Shown here one piece after another: positions 36,242 through 44,596 of a stretch of DNA of 64,000 nt. The notes under the pieces were generated by a model. That model worked only from the letters and a program-made list of their open reading frames with translations, ran no database searches and was not told the DNA's origin. The stretch lies in the NCBI RefSeq assembly GCF_005049105.1, contig NZ_SUKA01000004.1:62001-126000 (forward strand), given 5' to 3'. The translations under genes were made by a program, and so were the position numbers. Source of the DNA: Sphingobacterium alkalisoli. GTDB lineage: Bacteria > Bacteroidota > Bacteroidia > Sphingobacteriales > Sphingobacteriaceae. The first letter of the stretch is position 1; every line of letters begins with the position of its first letter.

Positions 36242-37024
36242 TTATTTGGCAGCGTCGATGATTCGATACGTACCATCATCCTTTAGCTCAGGTCTACCAA
36301 TAGCTATGCTTTTGGAATGATAAAATAAATAGACCCAACCTTCGACACTTCCTTCTTCCCAATACTGCTTCCGCAGATCACGAGCAAGCCGACCATCTAA
36401 ATCATACTTTGCAATGAAACTTCGGAAGATCTCTTCAGGCTCGGGGAGAACATCTCCCCCGAAAAAGAAATGCTCACCCCCCGTTTCGATATGAAATGCC
36501 TGATGAAACTCCGTATGTGCACCATTCACGTGGTACCTAATCTCGTTATTCAACGCACCATCTCCTTCTACCAAAGTAAGATTTCCGCTACGCTGTAATA
36601 CATCAAAAACCTCCGTACGATAAGACTCCGATTCTGAGCTGTAGGCATTTTCCCATTCACCTCGTTGGATGATGTATTCCGCCTCGGGAAATGCCACTCG
36701 GCCTACACCATTTTTAAAATCCACCATACCCCCGGTATGATCCTTATGCAGATGGGACAGCAAAACATATTTTATGTCTGCCGGTTCAAATCCCAACTTT
36801 CGGATATTGTGGTGAATGACCAACTCGTCTTCACCCGTACGTTGACCCAATCCTGCGTCGCAAAGCAGCAGACCCTGACTCGATTCAATTAAAAAAGGGT
36901 GAACATCGATAAATAGGGAGCCCGGTCTATCTTTTACATCGTCTTTTGAAGGATCAAATGGAACAAATTTTTTGGAGGTATTTACTGAAAAAGAGCCCTC
37001 TAATAAGGAATGTGCCTGTATCAT
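36242..37024 (-). CDS. MBL-fold metallo-hydrolase
   Basis: 260 residues of the metallo-beta-lactamase superfamily. LLSHLHKDHTGGMVDF near 88 is the HxHxDH zinc motif, VNGAHTEFHQAFHIETGG near 180 supplies the third His, and FFGGDVLPEP the bridging Asp. It resembles lactonase/glyoxalase II-like hydrolases broadly; the substrate is unknown. The gene stands alone. Confidence 0.85.
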   Translation of the reverse strand: MIQAHSLLEGSFSVNTSKKFVPFDPSKDDVKDRPGSLFIDVHPFLIESSQGLLLCDAGLGQRTGEDELVIHHNIRKLGFEPADIKYVLLSHLHKDHTGGMVDFKNGVGRVAFPEAEYIIQRGEWENAYSSESESYRTEVFDVLQRSGNLTLVEGDGALNNEIRYHVNGAHTEFHQAFHIETGGEHFFFGGDVLPEPEEIFRSFIAKYDLDGRLARDLRKQYWEEGSVEGWVYLFYHSKSIAIGRPELKDDGTYRIIDAAK

Positions 37025-37139
37025 CTTTTATTATATTGTAAATATGATAGTTACACCAAACAACGTTAAATACACCGCAACCACATTAGGTAGCTAAGGC
37101 TATAAAATGTATATTTACATGTAAATAGTGTGCAAAGAT

Positions 37140-38840
37140 ATGCAAAAAAGGTGGGTACTAAAATCTAATAATGATGTCAGAAAAATTGAAAAATTACGAG
37201 ATGAATTGGGGGTTAGCACACTTATCTCCAAGTTATTACTGAACCGCAGTATTGAGACTTTCGAACAAGCACGCACATTTTTTAGACCTACCCTAGAGAC
37301 CTTGCATGATCCCTTCTTAATGAAGGATATGGACTTAGCCATCACCCGAATCGAAAAAGCCATAGGCAATAATGAAAAAATTCTTATTTATGGGGATTAC
37401 GACGTAGATGGAACGACGGCCGTATCTGTAGTATATAGCTTCTTCAGAACATTCCATAGTCGTATCGAGTTTTACATCCCCGATCGGTACAGCGAAGGGT
37501 ATGGTATTTCTGTACAAGGCATCGATTATGCCGCCGCAAATGATTTTTCGTTGATAATAGCGCTGGATTGTGGGATTAAAGCATTGGATAAAATCGACTA
37601 TGCAAATAGCAAAGGGGTTGACTTTATAATCGGCGACCATCACCTGCCCGCTGATACTATTCCTAACGCAGTCGCGGTTTTAGATCCAAAACGATCAGAT
37701 TGCCCCTACCCCTACAAAGAATTGTCTGGATGTGGCATTGGTTTCAAAATTATCCAAGCCTTTATCAAAAAAAATGGGATGGACATGGAACAAGCCTATC
37801 AGTATCTGGATTTAGTAGCGGTGAGTATTGCTTCGGATATCGTACCAATAACCGGAGAAAATAGAATACTGACCCATTTCGGACTTAAAAAACTAAATTC
37901 CAACCCCTGTGTCGGTCTTCAGGCATTAATAAAGCTGTCTACCAACCGTACTGGAATATTTACTGTAAATGATATTGTATTTCAGATCGGGCCGCGCATA
38001 AATGCCGCTGGACGTATTGATCACGCTAGGGATGCCGTAAATCTGTTAATATCGAAATCCGTAGAAGAGGCAGTAAATTTCTCCGTTGCAGTAGATGATC
38101 AAAACAACATTCGTAAAGACTTTGATCTTAAAATCACAGAGGAGGCTCTCGCTATTATTGATAATTGTGAAGTAAATCAATCCCGCATGTCTACCGTATT
38201 ATATAAATCCGATTGGCATAAAGGAGTTATCGGTATAGTGGCTTCACGTCTGACGGAAAAATACTATCGTCCAACGGTTGTTTTAACGCAGACGAATGGA
38301 CATATAGCCGGATCGGCCCGCTCGGTAGTCGGTTTTGACTTATACGAAGCATTGAGCGAATGCAGTCACCTCTTAGATCAATTTGGAGGACATAAATATG
38401 CCGCAGGATTAACGATGCGAGAGGAAAATATTCCCTCTTTTCAAGAAAAATTTGAAGAGATCGTTCAAAAAAATATAAAACCGGAAATGCTACAGCAGGA
38501 GGTTTTAATTGAAACAGAAATTGCATTAAATGAAATTGAAGGTAAATTCTACCGCATTTTAAAGCAATTTGAACCGTTTGGCCCCCAAAATGATTCGCCC
38601 ATTTTTCTATCTACAAATATACAAGCTGCTGGTCCGGCTTATGTTGTCGGAAATAATCATATTAAGATGGCTGTCTATCAGGAAGGCTCATCCATTTTTG
38701 AATGCATTGGGTTTGGATTAGCCGATCACATCGAACACATAAATAGTGGTAAACCATTTGATATTTGCTACGCTGTAGACGAAAATAACTGGAGAGGCAA
38801 AAAGAGCTTGCAACTAAACATTAAATCTATTCGATTTTAA
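37140..38840 (+). CDS. recJ: single-stranded-DNA exonuclease RecJ
   Basis: 566 residues, the usual RecJ length. DYDVDGTTAVSVVYSF near 86 and IIGDHHLPADTIPNAVAVLD near 165 are the DHH-family motifs that bind two manganese ions; GCGIGFKIIQAF, INAAGRIDHARDAVNLL and GSARSVVGFDLYEALSEC with HKYAAGLTM form the DHHA1 domain, and the C-terminus is an OB-fold. It degrades single strands 5' to 3' in mismatch and recombination repair. The ATG at 37140 (MQKRWVLK) was preferred to a GTG at 37128. Confidence 0.93.
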   Translation: MQKRWVLKSNNDVRKIEKLRDELGVSTLISKLLLNRSIETFEQARTFFRPTLETLHDPFLMKDMDLAITRIEKAIGNNEKILIYGDYDVDGTTAVSVVYSFFRTFHSRIEFYIPDRYSEGYGISVQGIDYAAANDFSLIIALDCGIKALDKIDYANSKGVDFIIGDHHLPADTIPNAVAVLDPKRSDCPYPYKELSGCGIGFKIIQAFIKKNGMDMEQAYQYLDLVAVSIASDIVPITGENRILTHFGLKKLNSNPCVGLQALIKLSTNRTGIFTVNDIVFQIGPRINAAGRIDHARDAVNLLISKSVEEAVNFSVAVDDQNNIRKDFDLKITEEALAIIDNCEVNQSRMSTVLYKSDWHKGVIGIVASRLTEKYYRPTVVLTQTNGHIAGSARSVVGFDLYEALSECSHLLDQFGGHKYAAGLTMREENIPSFQEKFEEIVQKNIKPEMLQQEVLIETEIALNEIEGKFYRILKQFEPFGPQNDSPIFLSTNIQAAGPAYVVGNNHIKMAVYQEGSSIFECIGFGLADHIEHINSGKPFDICYAVDENNWRGKKSLQLNIKSIRF

Positions 38841-38863
38841 AATATAATTTGGCAACAAAAAAA

Positions 38864-38888
38864 TCGGCTAAATTTATCTAAGTTTGTA
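38864..38888 (+). promoter_or_regulatory. promoter block shared with the GT4 gene (copy 2)
   Basis: Identical over 25 bases to 32774-32798, with the -7 element TAAGTTTG at 38879-38886. It ends 20 bases before the lptB ATG and begins 23 bases after the recJ stop. Confidence 0.6.
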
Positions 38889-38908
38889 TTTTAAGCGAAC
38901 AATTATAA

Positions 38909-39643
38909 ATGATACTTAAAGCACAGCACCTGATCAAAAAATACAAGCAACGTACCGTTGTGAATGATGTATCCTTTCAAGTGGAGCAAGGTGAGATTGT
39001 GGGTCTACTCGGTCCAAATGGCGCAGGGAAGACTACTTCATTTTACATGATCGTAGGATTGATTAAACCCAATAATGGCCAGGTTTTTTTGGACGATGAA
39101 GAGATTACCAAGGACGCCATGTACCAACGCGCTCAAAAAGGAATAGGATATCTGGCACAAGAAGCCTCGGTTTTCCGAAAATTATCCGTTGAGAATAATA
39201 TTCTTGCCGTTCTGGAAATACATTATCCCGATAAAGAAGAGCGATTGGCTAAACTAGAGGAATTGCTAACGGAATTCAGCTTACATCGGGTACGGAAAAA
39301 TCGTGGCGACCTCCTTTCAGGAGGAGAGCGGCGGCGTACAGAGATTGCCCGTGCTTTGGGTGCCAATCCTCATTTTATATTATTGGATGAACCTTTTGCC
39401 GGAGTGGATCCGATAGCGGTGGAGGAGATCCAGTCCATCGTTGCAAAATTAAAAGCAAAGAACATTGGTGTGTTGATTACCGATCACAATGTACAGGAGA
39501 CCTTATCTATCACCGATAGAGCTTATTTGCTTGCCGAAGGAAAAATTATGTTAACGGGCACGCCCGAAGAAATTGCGGACAGTGAACTCGCACGTAAGTT
39601 TTATCTCGGTCAAAACTTCGTCCTACGTCGGAAAAAACTATAA
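38909..39643 (+). CDS. lptB: LPS export ABC transporter ATPase LptB
   Basis: 244 residues. Walker [10 protein letters not shown] near 36-44, Q-loop region [21 protein letters not shown] signature [16 protein letters not shown] near 137 and Walker [15 protein letters not shown] near 155 all match Lpt[38 protein letters not shown] and [12 protein letters not shown] are specific to this family. It powers lipopolysaccharide extraction from the inner membrane with LptFG, whose genes are not in the window. Confidence 0.95.
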   Translation: MILKAQHLIKKYKQRTVVNDVSFQVEQGEIVGLLGPNGAGKTTSFYMIVGLIKPNNGQVFLDDEEITKDAMYQRAQKGIGYLAQEASVFRKLSVENNILAVLEIHYPDKEERLAKLEELLTEFSLHRVRKNRGDLLSGGERRRTEIARALGANPHFILLDEPFAGVDPIAVEEIQSIVAKLKAKNIGVLITDHNVQETLSITDRAYLLAEGKIMLTGTPEEIADSELARKFYLGQNFVLRRKKL

Positions 39644-39666
39644 TTATTTTTGAATAGATATTAGCT

Positions 39667-41184
39667 ATGGCCATACTCAATTCACTATTCACTTGGATTC
39701 TGAAAAAGCGCATTCATCAGATTGAGCTTTTTATGAAGCACCCCCATGATGTTCAGGAAGAGTGGTTTCAAAGTTTGATATCAACGGCCGAAGCGACAGA
39801 ATGGGGTAAAAAATACGACTATAAAAGTATTCTCACGCCAGAAGAATTTAGACAGCGTGTACCCATTCAGGATTATGATGACATCAAAGTGTATGTTGAT
39901 CGGATGATAAAAGGTGAGCAAAATATTCTTTGGCCTTCGGATATTAAATGGTTTGCTAAATCATCAGGCACTACATCAGATCGAAGTAAATTTATTCCAG
40001 TGAGTATGGAAGCCCTGGAAGAATGTCATTACCAAGGGGGGAAAGATATGCTGTCTATATATTGCCACAACAGACCAGAAAACAAACTCTTTACCGGAAA
40101 GACGGTCGTTATCGGGGGATCCTCGCAAATTAGCAATTTTAGTCCAGACTCCTATTCTGGCGACTTATCTTCTATCCTGCTCCGTAACCTACCATCTTGG
40201 GTAGAATTCAGACGCACACCGCAATTGGAAGTAACGTTAAACCCCAATTTCGAAGAAAAAATCGAACAAATTGCACAGATTACTAGTCAAGAAGATGTTA
40301 CGAGTTTAGCCGGTGTTCCTACTTGGAATATTGTTATGGCGAAGCGTATCCTGGAGATTACCGGAAAAAGCAACCTGTTGGAAGTATGGCCTAACCTGGA
40401 GTTCTACGGACATGGCGGTGTGAGTTTCAAACCTTATCGAGAACAGTTTAAAACACTCATCCCCTCTCCTGACATGTATTATCTCGAAAATTACAATGCA
40501 TCAGAGGGTTATTTCGGTATTCAGGACCAATCTGATTCGGAAGATCTGCTGTTGATGCTCGATTATGGTATTTACTATGAGTTCCTTCCTGTAGAGCATT
40601 TGGAAGAGGAAGATCCCCAAACGTTACAACTCAGTGAAGTCGAATTAGGGAAACAATACGCACTCATTATTTCAACAAATGCCGGACTATGGCGCTACAA
40701 AATTGGGGATACCATTAAATTCACTTCCTTATCTCCGTATCGCATTCAAGTATCAGGTCGTACCAAACAATACATCAACACATTTGGAGAAGAGGTAATA
40801 GTTGACAATGCCGAAAAGGCTCTGGAAGCCGCATGTGCAGCAACAGGGGCTTGTGTAAAAGATTATACTGCTGGACCTATTTATTTTAGGGAGGCCGAAG
40901 CCGGCGCACATGAGTGGGTAGTCGAGTTTGACAAACAACCGAATGATTTTAATCAATTTTGCAAAATTCTGGACAATACCCTAAGGGAGATAAATTCGGA
41001 TTATGACGCTAAGAGGTATAAAAACATGGCATTAAATCCGCCACTGGTACATAATGCTCCCGTTGATACCTTCTACACCTGGATGAAATCCCGCGGTAAA
41101 TTAGGCGGACAAAATAAAGTTCCCCGTCTAGCCAACAGTAGAGAATATCTAGAGCCTTTGCTCCAGATTATAAAAACCGTTTAA
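39667..41184 (+). CDS. GH3-family acyl-adenylate/amidosynthetase-like protein
   Basis: 505 residues, GH3 auxin-responsive promoter family, a branch of the adenylate-forming enzymes. KWFAKSSGTTSDRSKFIPVS near 97 is the ATP-binding loop, EFYGHGGVSFKPYREQF, NYNASEGYFGIQD and LWRYKIGDTIKFTSLSPYRI are the further motifs. In plants GH3 proteins conjugate amino acids to acids; in Bacteroidota the role is unknown. It follows lptB by 23 bases and is probably co-transcribed, hinting at an envelope lipid role. Confidence 0.9.
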   Translation: MAILNSLFTWILKKRIHQIELFMKHPHDVQEEWFQSLISTAEATEWGKKYDYKSILTPEEFRQRVPIQDYDDIKVYVDRMIKGEQNILWPSDIKWFAKSSGTTSDRSKFIPVSMEALEECHYQGGKDMLSIYCHNRPENKLFTGKTVVIGGSSQISNFSPDSYSGDLSSILLRNLPSWVEFRRTPQLEVTLNPNFEEKIEQIAQITSQEDVTSLAGVPTWNIVMAKRILEITGKSNLLEVWPNLEFYGHGGVSFKPYREQFKTLIPSPDMYYLENYNASEGYFGIQDQSDSEDLLLMLDYGIYYEFLPVEHLEEEDPQTLQLSEVELGKQYALIISTNAGLWRYKIGDTIKFTSLSPYRIQVSGRTKQYINTFGEEVIVDNAEKALEAACAATGACVKDYTAGPIYFREAEAGAHEWVVEFDKQPNDFNQFCKILDNTLREINSDYDAKRYKNMALNPPLVHNAPVDTFYTWMKSRGKLGGQNKVPRLANSREYLEPLLQIIKTV

Positions 41185-41191
41185 TGTTCTT

Positions 41192-41911
41192 CTACTGCAG
41201 CTCCTTCAACAATTTGCCAGCTTTTCTTCCCAATTCATCATCTTCCTCAATTTGTTGAAGTAAGGAGATGGCCTCCTCATTTTTATTTTCTTTCGTGTAT
41301 GCTATCGCTAAATAATAAGACGATTCTCTTGCGAATACCGATTCGCCTTTCGCAATAGGTTCTAATTTAGCAATCGATTCAGCCCAGTTCTCTTCACCAT
41401 AATAGGTGAGTGCATGGTAGTACTTATATTGTACATTTAACGAATCACTATGCAGAAGTTGTTCCAAAATTTCTCGCGCTTGTCCAAAAGACTGACTATT
41501 AAACGCGTTCACCGCATCCTCATATTTTCCATTCTCCGCTGCTCCTCTAACGATTTCTGATTCCATTATGGGTAGTTGATAAAATCCAGCAGAGGGGTTG
41601 TAAAACAGTTTGAAAACAATGAGGATGCAGGCGGCAGCTAACAAAGGAATAAGAACTCGATATAGAGGTTTACTCTTATTTTTTCCTTTCGGACTTCTAA
41701 CGGTCTGCTCAGCCTTACGAAGACTATCTCGTAATTCATGCTCACTATTGTTTATTCTTTGGGCAAGAATCGATTGAATTTCCTGCTGCAGACTGAGATC
41801 TTCTCTCAATTGCCCATCAATAGCAAGTTGGGTCTCAAAAGCGATCAACTCTTCCCCTTTTAAAAGTCCGTCGATATAATCCTGAATATTCTCTTCTCGG
41901 GTTTTCATCAT
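41192..41911 (-). CDS. membrane anti-sigma-like protein with TPR-like C-terminus
   Basis: 239 residues. The N-terminal soluble part (REENIQDYIDGLLKGEELIA, FETQLAIDGQLREDLSLQQE) has the pattern of a Bacteroidota anti-sigma domain without zinc ligands. One membrane helix, VLIPLLAAACILIVFKLFY, lies near 85-103. The periplasmic C-terminus carries helical TPR-like units: GKYEDAVNAFNSQSFGQARE, QYKYYHALTYYGEENWAESI and YYLAIAYTKENKNEEAISLL. It starts 26 bases after the sigma gene's stop. Predicted to hold the sigma factor at the membrane and sense an envelope signal. Confidence 0.75.
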   Translation of the reverse strand: MMKTREENIQDYIDGLLKGEELIAFETQLAIDGQLREDLSLQQEIQSILAQRINNSEHELRDSLRKAEQTVRSPKGKNKSKPLYRVLIPLLAAACILIVFKLFYNPSAGFYQLPIMESEIVRGAAENGKYEDAVNAFNSQSFGQAREILEQLLHSDSLNVQYKYYHALTYYGEENWAESIAKLEPIAKGESVFARESSYYLAIAYTKENKNEEAISLLQQIEEDDELGRKAGKLLKELQ

Positions 41912-41937
41912 CTAGTTCATTAAACTCAATCAATTAC

Positions 41938-42510
41938 TTAAAAATCTTCCTTCCCATTAAAATAGGGATGCGCCTTAACCTTGGCTATCAAGCTTGCCAT
42001 GCATTCACTTTTCTTCTTTCGGAGATAGGCATACGTAATACCTAGAGATTCAGCAATCTGCTCCTGATGTTTTTCCTTCATACAACGTCGAATAATCTCT
42101 TGACAACGCTCACCAAGGGTGTCTAACAAGTGCATCACCATATTTTCCCTTTCAACCTGTTGAACCGACTCTGCTATTTGCTTTGCTGATTCATCCTCAA
42201 TATGAAATAAATCTTCCGTTGACTTTGTTACCTGCATCTGCTGACTTTTTTTCAAGACATTCAGCCATTTGCGCTTACAAACCATCAACAAGAAATTTTC
42301 AAAAGAAGTGGTGAGCTGGAAATCTTTGTCTTTGGCCATATAATAGATATCGACCAACGCCTCTTGAAAAATATCGTAGCCATCGTCCTCGCTGCCACTA
42401 TTGTAGCTAATCATAGCGACGACTTTCTTTGCATAATTTTTATATATTTTATCGATGCCCGTTCTATCATTATGTTTTAAGTAGGCAAGATATCGTTGAT
42501 CTAAATGCAT
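41938..42510 (-). CDS. ECF-like sigma-70 family RNA polymerase sigma factor
   Basis: 190 residues. Region 2: DDGYDIFQEALVDIYYMAKD and TSFENFLLMVCKRKWLNVLK; region 4: LLDTLGERCQEIIRRCMKEK and QEQIAESLGITYAYLRKKKS, an HTH. No region 3, as in ECF sigma factors. It is followed by a membrane anti-sigma-like gene and is divergent from the PKD and CHAT genes. A motif AGATA-N4-AATTAAC sits before its own start and recurs before the PKD gene, so it may read its own and the divergent promoter. Target genes otherwise unknown. Confidence 0.88.
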   Translation of the reverse strand: MHLDQRYLAYLKHNDRTGIDKIYKNYAKKVVAMISYNSGSEDDGYDIFQEALVDIYYMAKDKDFQLTTSFENFLLMVCKRKWLNVLKKSQQMQVTKSTEDLFHIEDESAKQIAESVQQVERENMVMHLLDTLGERCQEIIRRCMKEKHQEQIAESLGITYAYLRKKKSECMASLIAKVKAHPYFNGKEDF

Positions 42511-42511
42511 T

Positions 42512-42527
42512 GTTAATTGGCTTATCT
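42512..42527 (-). promoter_or_regulatory. motif AGATA-N4-AATTAAC upstream of the sigma gene
   Basis: On the minus strand this 16-base element ends one base before the sigma ATG. The same half-sites with N3 spacing recur on the other strand ahead of the PKD gene. It could be the promoter signature read by this sigma factor, or a leader sequence; the closeness to the ATG is unusual. Confidence 0.4.
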
Positions 42528-42567
42528 TTAGTAAAAATACGCATAATTAGATTATTTTAATTATTTT

Positions 42568-42582
42568 AGATAGATAATTAAC
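42568..42582 (+). promoter_or_regulatory. motif AGATA-N3-AATTAAC upstream of the PKD gene
   Basis: Lies 10 bases before the ATG at 42593 and mirrors the element ahead of the sigma gene. The 82-base divergent spacer is otherwise AT-rich, with no TAnnTTTG match seen. Confidence 0.4.
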
Positions 42583-42592
42583 CTTACAGATT

Positions 42593-44596
42593 ATGAACTA
42601 TTGGTTTACTGCCTTATATTTATTATTAATCCCACACCTATCTGTGGCTCAGGTTGACTCTTCGCTAATAGAACAAGACACCTTTGTTAGCGTTATTCAC
42701 ACCGATATAATAGGCAACAAAATAGCTTTTAAATCGGCACTAAGGCCGCTCGTACAGGTACCGGGAGGCAGAGCTCCGTTCTACACTTATCTTTGGGATT
42801 TCGGAGACGGACATTTCAGCACGGCAGCAGAGCCAATCCACCAATATCAAAAAGTCGGGGATTATGAAGTTACCGTATATGCGGTAAACAACTACGATGA
42901 CGGGAGAAAACCGAAGAGACCGAAGAAAAAAGTAACTGTTAGTTCTGCTATTGCATCGCGCGATACTTCATCGTCCCCATTTGAAGAAAGTTTCTTTACG
43001 TCAAATGGCATATTCCAACTGTTTAAGAATTCGGATGCGAAGCCCGGGGAGGACATGGCGCTCGTAGTCGGTGTAAATACAAACGGTAAAAAAGGCAAAG
43101 TGCTCCTTCTCACGAACGAAAAAGCAGCGGGTTTGGATGGCTTTATGTTAGCGGGCCAGAGCAAGTATTATAATGAAAGAGTAGATAGTATATTACACAA
43201 CAAGGAAATAAACAGCCTTTGGGCGAACGTGAAGCAGTCGACATTTACCAAAACGGGGAGTCCGGATTACGGAATCAAAGAGCAGAAGACGTTTTCGTCG
43301 TCCAGTGAAGCCATAGCCTATTTTTCGGAGTTGCATATGGCCTATAATAGCCTAGCGACCTATGAAATTGACGGAAGCCAAAGTGAAACACAATTCTCAC
43401 TCATAAACCTGGATATTACCGAGGATATGCTTGTGGATACCAACGCCATCGTGACAATTACCGGTGTTTTTATACCGGAAGATGGGATTGCCAACGTGCA
43501 TCAGCTGGATGTACCCGTCGTAAAATCACATGATCCGAACAAAATGTCCATTCGTCCCGCGCGTATGAATTATCGCTTTCAAAAAAAGAACAAGGAATTA
43601 ACCTATAAAGTGCAGTTTCAAAACGATGGTGAAGGTGATGCGAAAAACATACGTCTGGAAATGTTTTTACCCGCAGAGGTGGATTTAAAAACCTTTAAAT
43701 TGCAGTCCCTTTATCCAAAATGTGATTCTTGTTTAACAACAAATGCACGCGGATGCTATCAATACGACATTAAAGAGGACGGAACACTGACCTTTCATTT
43801 TAAAGATATTTCGCTACCCGGAACAGGCGCGGCAGATATTACTGACCAAGATAGCACAAAAGGTTTCATCCTGTTTACCGTGCAAACAGATAAAAAACTA
43901 AAAAATAAAGCCTTCAAATCCTATACAAATATCTACTTTGATAAAAATCCACCGATAAAAACGAATAATGCGACTTCTCGATTCAGAAGGATATATTCCC
44001 CTTTAGTAACCGTTGGCGCGAGTAGAACTTTCGGCACACCTACGAAAAACGATATTCAATACAAATTTAAACCTGGGATTCAGATCGGTTTAGGTATAGC
44101 TCCCATAGCTCCATACAGAAAGCCGTACTGGCAGGCAGAGGTTTACACCTCTTATTATAAAGAAGAAGCTGCACAATCAATAGTTGAAGAAGGCGTAGTG
44201 CAGTACCTCGATGAAAATGGAAGAAATACGGAGGCCAAATATACGTCCTATGAACGAAATAGCAACAAGAGTTTTATGACAATACAGGTACCCGTGCAAA
44301 TCCGAATCAATATCAACAGCTTCTTGTCTACAGGGGCAGGTGTTAGCCTTCGCACCGACCTCAACCTAAAGAATGAAGAATCGGTCAGCTATAATACGGT
44401 AACCGCTAACGGGGAAATTAGTCAGGTTGTACTACCAAGTGACGTCGAAAAGGATAAAATGAGCCCGATTAAGATCAATCCATTTTGGGACATAAACGTT
44501 GGACGTGTGTATCTGGGGCCGGCGCTGGGAATTCGGATAGCATACGATACCCATCAAAAGGCAAATGCCGGTATTTATGGTATTTGGAGATTTTAG
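42593..44596 (+). CDS. secreted PKD-domain protein with outer-membrane-barrel-like C-terminus
   Basis: 667 residues. A signal peptide (cleavage near SVAQ) precedes a PKD domain at about 55-120, with YTYLWDFGDGHFSTAAEPIH and YQKVGDYEVTVYAV. A middle region (KSHDPNKMSIRPARMNYRFQ, YKVQFQNDGEGDAKNIRLEM) looks like a DUF11/DUF7619-type beta-domain. The last 190 residues (VTVGASRTFGTP, GIQIGLGIAPIAPYRKPYWQ, ISSFLS-like strands and IYGIWRF end) read like a small beta-barrel. Probably an outer-membrane or surface protein. Its stop (TAG) directly abuts the ATG of the CHAT gene, so the two are co-translated. Confidence 0.78.
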   Translation: MNYWFTALYLLLIPHLSVAQVDSSLIEQDTFVSVIHTDIIGNKIAFKSALRPLVQVPGGRAPFYTYLWDFGDGHFSTAAEPIHQYQKVGDYEVTVYAVNNYDDGRKPKRPKKKVTVSSAIASRDTSSSPFEESFFTSNGIFQLFKNSDAKPGEDMALVVGVNTNGKKGKVLLLTNEKAAGLDGFMLAGQSKYYNERVDSILHNKEINSLWANVKQSTFTKTGSPDYGIKEQKTFSSSSEAIAYFSELHMAYNSLATYEIDGSQSETQFSLINLDITEDMLVDTNAIVTITGVFIPEDGIANVHQLDVPVVKSHDPNKMSIRPARMNYRFQKKNKELTYKVQFQNDGEGDAKNIRLEMFLPAEVDLKTFKLQSLYPKCDSCLTTNARGCYQYDIKEDGTLTFHFKDISLPGTGAADITDQDSTKGFILFTVQTDKKLKNKAFKSYTNIYFDKNPPIKTNNATSRFRRIYSPLVTVGASRTFGTPTKNDIQYKFKPGIQIGLGIAPIAPYRKPYWQAEVYTSYYKEEAAQSIVEEGVVQYLDENGRNTEAKYTSYERNSNKSFMTIQVPVQIRININSFLSTGAGVSLRTDLNLKNEESVSYNTVTANGEISQVVLPSDVEKDKMSPIKINPFWDINVGRVYLGPALGIRIAYDTHQKANAGIYGIWRF

